From JACCTU01 sp963788055 (GTDB lineage: Bacteria; Actinomycetota; Thermoleophilia; Gaiellales; Gaiellaceae): a stretch of 64,000 nucleotides of DNA. A program made the position numbers and the translations under genes. Below are positions 42,120 to 50,416 of the stretch, piece after piece; position 1 is the first letter of the stretch, and each line of letters opens with the position of its first letter. The notes below the pieces were generated by a model, which did not search any database, had not been told where the DNA came from, and was given only the letters and a program-made list of their open reading frames with translations. The stretch covers positions 62,001-126,000 of the forward strand of contig CAWBFA010000002.1 of the NCBI GenBank assembly GCA_963788055.1. The letters run 5' to 3'.

Positions 42120-43244
42120 GTGAAGATCGGCGTCGCAAAGGAGATCAAGACCGACGAGTACCGCGTAGCGCTCACGCCCGCGGGCGCGCGCGAGCTCGTG
42201 CAACGCGGTCACGAGGTGACGATCGAGACAGACGCGGGCGTCGGGAGCTCGTTCGCCGACGACGCGTACAGAGCAGCCGGTGCCGAGATCGCCTCCGTCG
42301 AGGACGTCTGGGCGGACTCCGAGCTTCTGCTGAAGGTGAAGGAGCCGATCGAGGCGGAGTATGGGCGTCTCCGTGAGGGGCTCGTGCTGTTCACGTACCT
42401 GCACATCGCGGCTGACGAGCCGCTCACACGTGCCCTCGCCGAGAGCGGGATCACAGCCGTCGCCTACGAGACCGTCGAGACGGACGACCGCCGCCTGCCT
42501 CTGCTCGCGCCGATGAGCGAGATCGCCGGGCGGCTCGCCGCTCAGGCGGGCGCGTACTTCCTGGAGAAACCGCTCGGCGGTCGCGGCATCCTGCTCGGCG
42601 GGGTGCCGGGAGTTGCGAAGGGCGACGTGATCGTGATCGGCGGTGGCATCGTCGGCTACAACGCTGCCGTGATCGCGCTCGGCCTCGGCGCGAACGTGAC
42701 CATCCTCGAACGGTCGATCGACCGCATGCGCGAGCTCGAGGGGATCCTCGGTGCGCGTGTCAACCTGCTGATGTCGTCGACGCTGCAGATCGAGGAGTCG
42801 GTCGCCGAGGCGGACGTCGTGATCGGCGCCGTGCTCATCCCGGGCGCTGTCGCGCCGAAGCTCGTGACCCGCGAGATGGTTGCGGGGATGAAGGAAGGCG
42901 CGGTGATCGCCGACGTCGCGATCGACCAGGGCGGCTGCGTGGCCACATCGCGTCCGACGACGCACAGCGATCCCGTCTACAAGGTCGACGGCGTGACGCA
43001 CTACTGCGTCGCGAACATGCCGGGCGCGGTGCCGGTGACCTCGACGAAGGCGCTCACGAACGCGACGCTGCCGTACGTCGAGGAGATAGCGAACGAGGGG
43101 CTCCGCGAGGCGATCGGCCGTGACCGCGCGCTCGCCCGGGGCGTGAACGTGCTCGAGGGCAAGATCACCTACGAGGCTGTCGCCGAAGCCCACGGCCTCG
43201 ACTACACGCCCCTCGAGGACGTCCTTCCTTTGTCGCCGGTCTAG
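42120..43244 (+). CDS. ald: Alanine dehydrogenase
   Basis: NAD-dependent interconversion of alanine and pyruvate plus ammonia. The 374-residue protein carries KIGVAKEIKTDEYRVALTPAGARELV (substrate Arg and Lys region), FTYLHIAADEPLTRALAESGITAVAYETV, the Rossmann motif VIVIGGGIVGYNAAVIALGLGANVTILERS, and SRPTTHSDPVYKVDGVTHYCVANMPGAVPVTST with the catalytic His region. GTG 42120 gives the standard N terminus; a TATCGT hexamer lies 10 nt upstream. Its TAG stop forms the edge of a family 1 repeat. Confidence 0.96.
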   Translation: MKIGVAKEIKTDEYRVALTPAGARELVQRGHEVTIETDAGVGSSFADDAYRAAGAEIASVEDVWADSELLLKVKEPIEAEYGRLREGLVLFTYLHIAADEPLTRALAESGITAVAYETVETDDRRLPLLAPMSEIAGRLAAQAGAYFLEKPLGGRGILLGGVPGVAKGDVIVIGGGIVGYNAAVIALGLGANVTILERSIDRMRELEGILGARVNLLMSSTLQIEESVAEADVVIGAVLIPGAVAPKLVTREMVAGMKEGAVIADVAIDQGGCVATSRPTTHSDPVYKVDGVTHYCVANMPGAVPVTSTKALTNATLPYVEEIANEGLREAIGRDRALARGVNVLEGKITYEAVAEAHGLDYTPLEDVLPLSPV

Positions 43245-43332
43245 CTGGAGAGGCGCAAGTCGCGAATCCGCTCACGCGGATCCGCGACCCTTGGCACCTA
43301 AAGGCGGCCGCTTCGCGGCCGCCGGCGGGACA
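43242..43332 (+). repeat. Double-hairpin repeat, family 1, copy B
   Basis: Starts at the ald stop (CTAGCTGG), then TCGCGAATCCGC / GCGGATCCGCGA, ACCTAAA, and GGCGGCCGC TTC GCGGCCGCC as a perfect 9-bp hairpin. Lies between convergent ald and the small minus-strand membrane gene. Confidence 0.85.
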
Positions 43333-43340
43333 ATTTCCCT

Positions 43341-43481
43341 CTAGGAAGCGTCAGCAGGCTCGGGCTTTTCCGGCTTTTCCGCCGGCGAGACCTTGACGAC
43401 GACCCAGGTCACCGCCGCCGCGAGTCCGATCACCGCTGCCGCAAAGAGGACGAGTCCGATCAGTCCGAGGGCCGTGTCCAT
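43341..43481 (-). CDS. Small single-pass membrane protein (46 aa)
   Basis: Reading from ATG 43481 to TAG 43341 gives a 46-residue peptide. MDTALGLIGLVLFAAAVIGL starts a hydrophobic helix that continues through AAAVTWVVVKV, followed by a short tail rich in Lys, Pro and Glu with two EKP units. The composition (uninterrupted ~28-residue hydrophobic helix, polar C-terminal tail) is typical of genuine small membrane proteins and is not a shadow of another gene. It is divergent from deoB with only 20 nt between starts and convergent with ald across a repeat. No family is recognised. Confidence 0.65.
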   Translation of the reverse strand: MDTALGLIGLVLFAAAVIGLAAAVTWVVVKVSPAEKPEKPEPADAS

Positions 43482-43489
43482 GCGCGGCC

Positions 43490-43495
43490 TAGAAT
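43490..43495 (+). promoter_or_regulatory. Candidate -10 (TAGAAT) for leaderless deoB
   Basis: TAGAAT ends 6 nt before ATG 43502, in the 20-nt divergent spacer shared with the small membrane protein gene. No Shine-Dalgarno sequence is present. One of the best examples of the pattern in this window. Confidence 0.5.
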
Positions 43496-43501
43496 AGCTC
43501 G

Positions 43502-44680
43502 ATGCCCCGCGCGTGCGTCATCGTGCTGGATGCGGTCGGGGCCGGCGCCCTTCCCGACGCAGCCGAGTACGGCACAGACGACCCGGTCGCCGACACGCTC
43601 GGCAACGTCTCGCGGGCGGTCGGGGGGCTCGACCTGCCCAACCTCGAGGCGCTCGGGCTCGGGAACGTCGAGTCGCTCGAGGGCTGCCCGCCACAGGCCG
43701 GGGCACCGGCGATCGCCGGCCGGCTCCTGGAGCGCTCGAAGGGAAAAGACACGACCACCGGGCACTGGGAGCTGATGGGCATCGTGACCGCCCAGCCCTT
43801 CCCGACTTACCCGCACGGCTTCCCGCACGATGTGATCGACCCGTTCATGCACAAGACGGGTCGCGGCGTCCTGGGCAACAAGGCGGCCTCCGGCACCGAG
43901 ATCATCCAGGAGCTCGGCGAGGAGCACCAGCGGACCGGCAAGTGGATCGTCTACACGTCGGCGGACTCGGTCTTCCAGATCGCCGCGCACGAGGCGACGA
44001 TCCCGCTCGAGGAGCTCTACGAAGGGTGCCGGGTCGCACGCGGGCTTCTCACCGGTAAGCACCAGGTCGGCCGCGTGATCGCCCGGCCGTTCGTCGGGGA
44101 GCCGGGGAACTACACGCGCACCCCGAACCGTCACGACTTCTCGGTCGAGCCGCGCACGCCGAACTACCTCACGCTGCTGCGGGACGCCGGCGTCAAGGTG
44201 CACGGGGTCGGCAAGATCGGCGACATCTTCGCGGGCGTCGGAATCGACGAGTCGCACCCGACGAAGTCGAACGTCGAGGGGATCTCCGAGACGATTCGCC
44301 TGCTGCAGGAGTCCGACGACGGGACGTTCGTCTTCGTCAACCTCGTCGAGACGGACATGCTGTGGGGCCACCGCAACGACCCGGTGAACTTCCACCGCTG
44401 CCTGCAGGACTTCGACCGCCGCCTGACCGACATTCTCGACGCGCTGCGCCCGGGCGACCTTCTCGTGCTCACGTCGGACCACGGCTGCGACCCGACGACG
44501 CCGAGCACCGACCACACGCGCGAGCACGCGCTGCTGCTCGCGTACGCGGAGGGCCGGAACGCGAGCGGGCACGTGCATGAGGAGGGTGAGTTCGCCGACG
44601 TCGGTGCGACCGTGAACACGTGGCTCGGCGGCAAGTCGCCGGGGCGTGGGATCCCGGGCCGCTCGATCTACGAGACGTGA
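43502..44680 (+). CDS. deoB: Phosphopentomutase
   Basis: Interconverts (deoxy)ribose 1-phosphate and 5-phosphate in nucleoside salvage. The 392-residue alkaline-phosphatase-fold enzyme shows CVIVLDAVGAGALPDAAEYGT (metal Asp), GKDTTTGHWELMGI (phosphorylated Thr region), VYTSADSVFQIAAHE, GVGKIGDIFAGVGI, NLVETDMLWGHRND and LVLTSDHGCDPTTPSTDHTREHALLL with the second metal cluster. It is paired with the following pyrimidine-nucleoside phosphorylase, so together they would convert nucleosides to deoxyribose 5-phosphate. Confidence 0.96.
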   Translation: MPRACVIVLDAVGAGALPDAAEYGTDDPVADTLGNVSRAVGGLDLPNLEALGLGNVESLEGCPPQAGAPAIAGRLLERSKGKDTTTGHWELMGIVTAQPFPTYPHGFPHDVIDPFMHKTGRGVLGNKAASGTEIIQELGEEHQRTGKWIVYTSADSVFQIAAHEATIPLEELYEGCRVARGLLTGKHQVGRVIARPFVGEPGNYTRTPNRHDFSVEPRTPNYLTLLRDAGVKVHGVGKIGDIFAGVGIDESHPTKSNVEGISETIRLLQESDDGTFVFVNLVETDMLWGHRNDPVNFHRCLQDFDRRLTDILDALRPGDLLVLTSDHGCDPTTPSTDHTREHALLLAYAEGRNASGHVHEEGEFADVGATVNTWLGGKSPGRGIPGRSIYET

Positions 44681-44696
44681 GTCTCGCGCGCGAGAC
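44681..44696. repeat. Perfect 16-bp palindrome between deoB and deoA
   Basis: GTCTCGCGCGCGAGAC is fully self-complementary and is flanked by two direct copies of CGAGACGTGA (44671-44680 and 44691-44700). The first copy contains the deoB stop and the second contains the deoA GTG. Could be an operator or a replication-slippage product. Confidence 0.5.
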
Positions 44697-45994
44697 GTGA
44701 TCCGTCCCGCCGAGCTGATCCAGCGCAAGCGCGACGGCGGGGAGCTCAGCGCCGACGAGCTCGCCGAGCTGATCGCAGGGTACGTGCGCGACGAGGTGCC
44801 CGACTACCAGATGGCCGCCTTCTGCATGGCGGTGTTCTTCCGCGGGCTCACGCCGGCGGAGACGTTCGCGCTTACCGACGCGATGGTGCGAAGCGGCGAC
44901 ACGCTCGACCTGCACGGCGCGCTCGGCCGGACGGTCGTCGACAAGCACTCGACCGGCGGCGTCGGGGACAAGACGACGATCGCGGTCGGGCCGATCGTCG
45001 CCGCCTGCGGCGTCCCGTTCGGGAAGCTGAGCGGGCGCGGCCTCGGCCACACGGGCGGAACGCTCGACAAGCTCGAGGCGATCCCGGGCTTCCGCGTCGA
45101 GCTGTCCGAGGACGAGTTCGTCGCGCAGGTCAGCGGACGTCGGTCTGGCGATCATCGGCCAGACCGGCGATCTCGTCCCCGCCGACAAGAGGCTGTACGC
45201 GCTGCGCGACGTGACCGCGACGGTCGACAACATGCAGCTGATCGCCGCGAGCATCATGTCGAAGAAGCTCGCCGCCGGGCGCCGACGCGATCGTGCTCGA
45301 CGTCAAGGTCGGCGACGGCGCGTTCATGAAGACGCTCGAAGAGGCACGCACGCTTGCGGAGACGATGCGCGAGCTCGGCGAGCGGGCAGGCCGGCGCGTC
45401 ACCTGCCTGCTGACGGACATGGACCAGCCGCTCGGGCGAGCGGTCGGGAACGCGCTCGAGGTCAGGGAGGCGCGCGCGACGCTCGATCGGCGAAGGGCCT
45501 GAGGACTTCACCGAGCTCGTGCTCACCGCGTCCGCTCACCTGCTCGCGCTCTCCGACCTCGGGGTCGACGAGGAGGAGGGTCGCCGGCGGGCCGAGGCCG
45601 CCGTCCGCGACGGGTCCGCGCTTCGAGCGATACGAGCGCTGGGTTCGCGCGCAGGGCGGCGACCCGAGCGAGGACGCGCTCCCGCGCGCCGCCGTCGTCC
45701 GCACCGTCGAGGCGCCGGGTGCGGGCTACGTTCGACGCCTGCGTGCGCTTCCGATCGGGATCGCAGCGCTCGAGCTCGGTGCCGGCCGCGCCCGCAAGGA
45801 CGAGGCGATCGACCACGCCGTCGGCGTCGTGTGCCTGCGCAAGCGCGGAGACGCGGTCGAGCGCGGGGAGCCGATCGCCGAGAGTCCACGCGCGTACGGA
45901 CGGCGCAGCGACGGCAGCAGCCGAGCAGGTCCTCGACGCGTACGAGTTCGGCGAGGAGCCTCCCGAGCACCGGCCGATCGTGCTGGAGGTCTGA
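44697..45994 (+). pseudogene. deoA: Pyrimidine-nucleoside (thymidine) phosphorylase with five frameshifts
   Basis: Phosphorolysis of thymidine or uridine to base plus (deoxy)ribose 1-phosphate, feeding DeoB. Conserved segments are all present but in successive frames: VIRPAELIQRKRDGGELSADE, VVDKHSTGGVGDKTTIAVGP and GRGLGHTGGTLDKLEAIPG; then VTATVDNMQLIAASIMSKK; then AIVLDVKVGDGAFMKTLEEA and LLTDMDQPLGRAVGNALEV; then MLTASAHLLALSDLGVDEEEG; then FERYERWVRAQGGDP and IDHAVGVVCLRKRGD; then VHARTDGAATAAAEQVLDAY to the end. Shifts fall near 45134, 45281, 45485, 45617 and 45885, each equivalent to one extra base. Corrected length is ~430 residues, normal for the family. A decayed gene would usually also lose residues, so sequence error is favoured. 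Confidence 0.85.
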
Positions 45995-45998
45995 CGGC

Positions 45999-46004
45999 TA
46001 GCCT
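45999..46004 (+). promoter_or_regulatory. Candidate -10 (TAGCCT) for leaderless mutM
   Basis: TAGCCT ends 6 nt before GTG 46011 with no Shine-Dalgarno sequence, repeating the spacing seen at alaS, aroC, deoB and comB. Confidence 0.4.
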
Positions 46005-46010
46005 GGCCTC

Positions 46011-46896
46011 GTGCCCGAGCTGCCCGAGGTCGAGACCGTGCGGACGAGCCTCGAGCCCGTCCTCGTCGGGCGGACCTTCGAGCGCGTGGAGATCGACGAC
46101 GAGCGGCTGACACGGCCGTTCGACCCCGAGCTCGTCGCCCGAGAGCTCCAGGGCGAGCGCGTCGCGGCCGTCGAACGACGCGGCAAGTACCTGATCGTCC
46201 GGTTCGAGAGCGGACGCGTCCTGCTCGTCCACCTGCGGATGACCGGGAGCTTCCGCCATACGCCCGCGGGCGAGCCGTTCGCCCCGCACACCCGCGCCGT
46301 CGTCACGCTCGACGACGGATCGCAGTCCTCTATCGCGACGTGCGGCGCTTCGGCACGTGGCTCGTCGTCGAACCGTCTGAGCTGGACACGTACCTCGCGG
46401 CGCGGCTCGGCGAAGAGCCGCTCGCGCGCGGATTCGGACCGGCGGCGCTCGCGGCACGGCTCGCGAAACGTCGCGCGCCGCTGAAGGCCGCGCTGCTCGA
46501 CCAGCGCACGCTCGCCGGGCTCGGGAACATCTACGTCGACGAAGCGCTGTGGCGCGCGCGGCTGCATCCGCTCCGTCCCGCCGAGAGCCTCGACGCCGAC
46601 GAGGTGCGCGCGCTCCTGCGCGGGATCCGCGCGGCGCTTCGCATGGGCATCGCCGGCAGGGCGCGACACTCCGCGACTACGCGCAGCCCGACGGGCGTCG
46701 TGGCGGCATGCAGCACGAGTTCAAGGTCTACGGGCGGGGCGGCGAGCCGTGCGAGCGGTGCGGCACGCCGATCGAGAAGACGCGCGCAGGAGGGCGGGGC
46801 ACCTGGTTCTGCCCCACGTGCCAGCCGTTCTACGCCACGCGGTCGAGCAGCTCGTCGAGCCGCCCGTCGCGTTCGAGCCGCCAGAGCTCGGTATAG
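46011..46896 (+). pseudogene. mutM: Formamidopyrimidine-DNA glycosylase with two frameshifts
   Basis: Removes 8-oxoguanine and Fapy lesions. Frame 1 gives the catalytic N terminus (V)PELPEVETVRTSLEPVLVG with Pro2/Glu3, then VLLVHLRMTGSFRHTPAGEP. After a one-base loss near 46318 the next frame gives VRRFGTWLVVEPSELDTYLA, LLDQRTLAGLGNIYVDEALWRARLHPLRP. After a second one-base loss near 46658 comes QGATLRDYAQPDGRRGGMQHEFKVYGRGGEPCERCGTPIEKTRAGGRGTWFCPTCQ (zinc finger, segments of one domain). All catalytic and zinc residues survive, so consensus error is again plausible. The tail to TAG 46896 reads through the 3' end of the convergent glutaredoxin gene. Confidence 0.85.
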
Positions 46897-47096
46897 CCGC
46901 CGATCGGGCGCTCGTCGACGAGGATCTGGGGCACCGTCCAGTGGCCGGTCAGGTCCAGGAGCAGCTGCCGGAAGCCGGCCTGGTCGTCGAGGCTCACCTC
47001 GTCGTACTCCAGCTCGCGAGAGTCGAGGAGCGCCTTGGCGCGCGTGCAGAATCCGCACCAGCGCGTCGTGTAGATCCTGGATCTTCGCCATCTCAC
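46830..47096 (-). CDS. Glutaredoxin-like protein (CGFC)
   Basis: An 88-residue thioredoxin-fold redox protein: IYTTRWCGFCTRAKALLDSRELEYDEVSLDD with the CxxC active site, VPQILVDERPIGGYTELWRLER with the cis-Pro and GSH/mycothiol-site GG, and a C-terminal helix. As opened here from GTG 47096 it begins VRWRRSRIYTTRW, which is unusual. If one extra base near 47081 is removed, ATG 47091 yields the canonical MAKIRIYTTRWCGFC, so the annotated start may be a frameshift artefact. It is probably a mycoredoxin- or NrdH-like reductant. It converges on and overlaps mutM. Confidence 0.85.
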   Translation of the reverse strand: MRWRRSRIYTTRWCGFCTRAKALLDSRELEYDEVSLDDQAGFRQLLLDLTGHWTVPQILVDERPIGGYTELWRLERDGRLDELLDRVA

Positions 47097-47138
47097 GGTT
47101 CAACGGCCAAGAGCCGGAGACGGTTCCGGCCCCGCTTC

Positions 47139-47144
47139 TACACT
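47139..47144 (+). promoter_or_regulatory. Candidate -10 (TACACT) for recO
   Basis: TACACT ends 8 nt before ATG 47153; no strong Shine-Dalgarno sequence is present. Identical hexamer to the alaS candidate. Confidence 0.4.
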
Positions 47145-47152
47145 GGAACGGA

Positions 47153-47899
47153 ATGGCGGGAAGGACCTACCGGACGGAAGCCGTCGTGCTCCGCTCGCTG
47201 CGGCTCGGCGAGGCCGACCGGGTGCTGCACCTGTACACCCTCGAGCGCGGCCGAGTCGGCGCGGTCGCGAAGGGGATCCGGCGGACGAAGTCCCGCTTCG
47301 GCGCCCGGCTCGAGCCGCTGTCGCACGTCGAGGTGATGCTCCACCAGGGCGGCGGCGAGCTCCAGACGGTCACGGGCGCGCAGCTGAAGGCCTCTCACCA
47401 CGCGGTGCGCGAGGACGGATATCGCCTGGGCGTCGGGCTCGTCGGCGCCGAGGCGATGCTCCGGCTGTTCGGCGAGCCGGAGGCGAACCCGCGCGCCTTC
47501 GAGGCGCTGACGAAGTTCCTCGACCTGCTCGACGACCTGCCGGAGCGCACGCCCGCGCGACCGGCGCTCGACCCGCTCGCCCTCTCGTTCCAGCTCAAGC
47601 TCCTCTGGCTCTCGGGCTACCTGCCGCACCTCACGAGCTGCGCGAACTGCGGCCGGGCGGACGAGCTCGTCGGCTACTCGCCGCAGGCCGGCGGCGCCGT
47701 CTGCCACACGTGCGGTGAGGGAGCGATCGCGCTGTCGCCCGCAGGTCGCACGGGGATCGAGACGCTGCTCAGCACGCCGCTCGCCGACGCCTTGGCCGCC
47801 GGGCTCACCGACCGCGGCGCGAGCGAGGCGCTCGCGGTCGTCACCTCGTCGTACGAGTTCCACGGAGGCTTCCGCCTCCGGACGCTACGCAGCGCCTAG
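47153..47899 (+). CDS. recO: DNA repair protein RecO
   Basis: Loads RecA with RecR in RecF-pathway gap repair. The 248-residue protein has the OB-fold N terminus (RTYRTEAVVLRSLRLGEADRVLHLYTLERGRVGAVAKGIRR), a helical middle, and the zinc finger SCANCGRADELVGYSPQAGGAVCHTCG (~residues 163-190; four Cys). ATG 47153 gives the standard N terminus. A TACACT hexamer lies 8 nt upstream. Its TAG stop starts a family 1 repeat. Confidence 0.94.
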   Translation: MAGRTYRTEAVVLRSLRLGEADRVLHLYTLERGRVGAVAKGIRRTKSRFGARLEPLSHVEVMLHQGGGELQTVTGAQLKASHHAVREDGYRLGVGLVGAEAMLRLFGEPEANPRAFEALTKFLDLLDDLPERTPARPALDPLALSFQLKLLWLSGYLPHLTSCANCGRADELVGYSPQAGGAVCHTCGEGAIALSPAGRTGIETLLSTPLADALAAGLTDRGASEALAVVTSSYEFHGGFRLRTLRSA

Positions 47900-47990
47900 C
47901 TAACTGCGCAAGTCGCGGATCGCGCTCGCGCGGATTCGCGACACGCCGGATCCTAAGGCGGCCGCTTCGCGGTCCGCTGTCGCAGCGATT
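47897..47990 (+). repeat. Double-hairpin repeat, family 1, copy C (divergent)
   Basis: Starts at the recO TAG, then TCGCGGATCGCG / CGCGGATTCGCG, CCTAA and GGCGGCCGC TTC GCGGTCCGC (one change in the second arm), ending TGTCGCAGCGATTTT. The most diverged copy; located between convergent recO and esterase genes. Confidence 0.75.
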
Positions 47991-47997
47991 TTCGCGA

Positions 47998-49029
47998 TCA
48001 GGCAGTAGCAAGTCGCTCGGCCAGATACTTCAAGGCAATCGGGTAGCGCCAGATGATCCCGCCGTGCGTGCCCTCGAAGAGCTCGAAGAAGACGTCCGTG
48101 ACGCCGATCCGCTCGAGCTCACGGCGAAACGCCTCGGCGCCGAGGTCGAGGTAGTACTCGTCGCTCTTGCCCGCGTCGATGTAGACGGCGCGCATGCTCC
48201 GGAGCGCCTCGGCGTGGCCGTCGACCATCCGCACCGGGTCCCAGCGCAGCCAGCGCTCCCAGACCTCGGGGATCAGCTTGCCGGTGTCGTCGATCGGCAG
48301 CTGCACGGTCCCGTCGTCGTCCGCCGAGTAGGCAGCCGCCATGCCCCAGGTGTTCACGAGGACGAAGTCGCCCGGCTTCGTCACGAGCGGCCGTGACAGG
48401 AAATCCTCCCAGAAGCGCTCGTACGAGCCTCCGTACTTGTCGCGGAGCAGGCGCGCCGTCTCGGGGAAGTCCTTCGCGTAGCACCCCTCGAACAGGGCGT
48501 CTCCCGCGTGCGTCGCGAAACCGCCGAAGAGGTCCGGCCGGAGCATCGGCGTGACCATCGCGCCGTACCCGCCGGACGACTTGCCCTGGATGCCGCGGTG
48601 CGGCGCATCCGCGATCGTCCGGTACCGCTGGTCGACCCACGGGACGACCTCGTCACAGAGGTAGGTGTGGTAGTTGCCGATCGCCGGCGAGTCGAGGAAC
48701 TGCGAGCCGCCGAGCTTCGTCCATGCGTCGACCCAGACGACGACCGCAGGCGGCACGTCGCCGGCCGCGAACACGTCGTCGGTCAGCTCCGGGTACGTCT
48801 TCGCGCCGAAGGCCGATCGGTTGCGCCACATGTCGAGCTGACCGGTGTATCCCTGGATCACGTAGATCGACGGGTAGCGCCGCTCAGGCTCGTCGTCGTA
48901 GCCCGGCGGCAGGTACACCCAGAGCGGACGGTCGTGCGGGTCGCCGAGCGGGTTCCCTCGCAACGCCTCGCTGGTGACGACGTGCTCCTCGAACCGTCCC
49001 GCCGGCGGGTAGCTCCAGGGTGCGCTCAT
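47998..49029 (-). CDS. Alpha/beta-hydrolase, esterase D / enterochelin esterase-like
   Basis: A 343-residue hydrolase of the putative esterase (esterase D/Fes) family. Key elements are LWVYLPPGYDDEPERRYPSIYVIQGYTGQLDMW, LCDEVVPWVDQRYRTIADAPHRGIQGKSSGGYGAMV with nucleophile Ser152 in GKSSGG, an Asp in AVYIDAGKSDEYYLDLGAE, and the late His in ELFEGTHGGIIWRYP. No signal peptide, so it is cytoplasmic. Substrates in the family are acyl esters or formylglutathione-like thioesters; none is implied here. Start ATG 49029 overlaps the glyS stop (ATGA), so it is translated with glyS; the frame is open six codons further upstream but that region is inside glyS. Confidence 0.87.
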   Translation of the reverse strand: MSAPWSYPPAGRFEEHVVTSEALRGNPLGDPHDRPLWVYLPPGYDDEPERRYPSIYVIQGYTGQLDMWRNRSAFGAKTYPELTDDVFAAGDVPPAVVVWVDAWTKLGGSQFLDSPAIGNYHTYLCDEVVPWVDQRYRTIADAPHRGIQGKSSGGYGAMVTPMLRPDLFGGFATHAGDALFEGCYAKDFPETARLLRDKYGGSYERFWEDFLSRPLVTKPGDFVLVNTWGMAAAYSADDDGTVQLPIDDTGKLIPEVWERWLRWDPVRMVDGHAEALRSMRAVYIDAGKSDEYYLDLGAEAFRRELERIGVTDVFFELFEGTHGGIIWRYPIALKYLAERLATA

Positions 49030-50390
49030 GCCTTCGTCGAAGTCCACGGCCGGCGCAACGCGTCATTCAGGTGCGCGCGCACCTGGGGGAGCGCGATCCG
49101 TTCTTGCGCGAGGGAGTCGCGGTCGCGGATCGTCACGGTGTCGTCCGCGAGCGTCTGCTCGTCCACGGTGAACGCGAACGGCGTGCCGATCTCGTCCTGC
49201 CGCCGATAGCGGCGGCCGATCGCACCGCTGTCGTCGTACTCGACCTGCTCGTCGACGCGGAGCTCCTCGAACAACGAACGAGCCTTCGCCACCATGTCGG
49301 CACTCTTACCGATCAGCGGCAGCACCGCAGCCTTGACCGGCGCGAGCGCGGGGTGGAGGCGGAGCACCGTTCGCTCGCGCTCCGCGACGACCTCTTCGTC
49401 GTACGCGTCGATCAGGAACGCGAGGAGCATCCGCTCGAGGCTGACCGCGGGTTCGATCACGAACGGGACGAAACGCTCGCCGGTCCCGGGGTCGACCCAC
49501 TCGAGCTTCGTGCCGGCGTGCTCGCTGTGCTGCCTGAGGTCGAAGTCTCCGCGGTTGGCGATGCCCTCGAGCTCCGACCAGCCGATCGGGTAGAGGTACT
49601 CGAGATCGCTCGTTGCGCTCGAGTAGTGCGACAGCTCCTCCGGCGCGTGCTCTCGGACACGCAGGTGGCTGTCGCGGAGCCCGTACCGCCTGTACCAGGC
49701 AACGCGCTCGTCGATCCAGAAGCGGTACCACTCGTCCGCGTCGGCGGGCGGGACGAAGTACTCCATCTCCATCTGCTCGAACTCGCGGACGCGGAAGAGG
49801 AAGTTCCCCGGCGTGATCTCGTTGCGGAACGACTTGCCGCCGACGTTCGCGATCCCGAACGGTGGTTTTCGCCGTGCGAGCTGCGCGACGTTCTTGAAGT
49901 TGATGAAGATCCCCTGTGCCGTCTCGGGTCGCAGGTACACCTTTGCGCCCGTCTCCTGGACGGGGCCGATCGTCGTCTCGAACATCAGGTTGAACTGCCG
50001 CGCCTCGGTGAGGTCGCACTCCGAGTACTCACCCGGCCGCTTGCTGGGTCGCTTCCCGCACTGCGACTGGTCGAGCTGGTCGGCCCGGAAGCGGAGCTTG
50101 CACGTGCGGCAGTCCACGAGCGGGTCGGTAAACCCGGCGACATGCCCCGACGCTTCCCACACCTGCGGGTGGAGGATGATCGCAGTGTCGAGTACGACGA
50201 CGTCATCCCGCTCCTGCACCATCGACTCGAGCCACCGCGACCGCAGGTTGTTCTTCAGGAGGACGCCGTAGTGCCCGTAGTCGTACGCCGATCCGAGCCC
50301 GCCGTAGATCTCAGAGCTCGGAAAGACGAACCCACGCCGGCGCGCCAGGGAGACGATCTTGTCCATCGTCACGGTGTCTGCGGCGGCCAC
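49026..50390 (-). CDS. glyS: Glycyl-tRNA synthetase, dimeric (alpha2) type
   Basis: Class II synthetase for glycine, 454 residues, of the single-chain type used by actinobacteria, archaea and eukaryotes rather than the alpha/beta tetramer. Signatures are IVSLARRRGFVFPSSEIYGGLGSAYDYGHYGVLLKNN, LRPETAQGIFINFKNV, PFGIANVGGKSFRNEITPGNFLFRVREFEQMEMEYF (motif 2 region) and FVIEPAVSLERMLLAFLIDAYDEE (motif 3), then the anticodon domain. GTG 50390 gives a short AAADTVT leader; ATG 50366 is an alternative start. Upstream lie a 12-bp hairpin and a family 1 repeat. No T-box features are visible. Confidence 0.95.
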   Translation of the reverse strand: MAAADTVTMDKIVSLARRRGFVFPSSEIYGGLGSAYDYGHYGVLLKNNLRSRWLESMVQERDDVVVLDTAIILHPQVWEASGHVAGFTDPLVDCRTCKLRFRADQLDQSQCGKRPSKRPGEYSECDLTEARQFNLMFETTIGPVQETGAKVYLRPETAQGIFINFKNVAQLARRKPPFGIANVGGKSFRNEITPGNFLFRVREFEQMEMEYFVPPADADEWYRFWIDERVAWYRRYGLRDSHLRVREHAPEELSHYSSATSDLEYLYPIGWSELEGIANRGDFDLRQHSEHAGTKLEWVDPGTGERFVPFVIEPAVSLERMLLAFLIDAYDEEVVAERERTVLRLHPALAPVKAAVLPLIGKSADMVAKARSLFEELRVDEQVEYDDSGAIGRRYRRQDEIGTPFAFTVDEQTLADDTVTIRDRDSLAQERIALPQVRAHLNDALRRPWTSTKA

Positions 50391-50416
50391 GGAGATCGAA
50401 CGTTAGCTCCGGCTTT

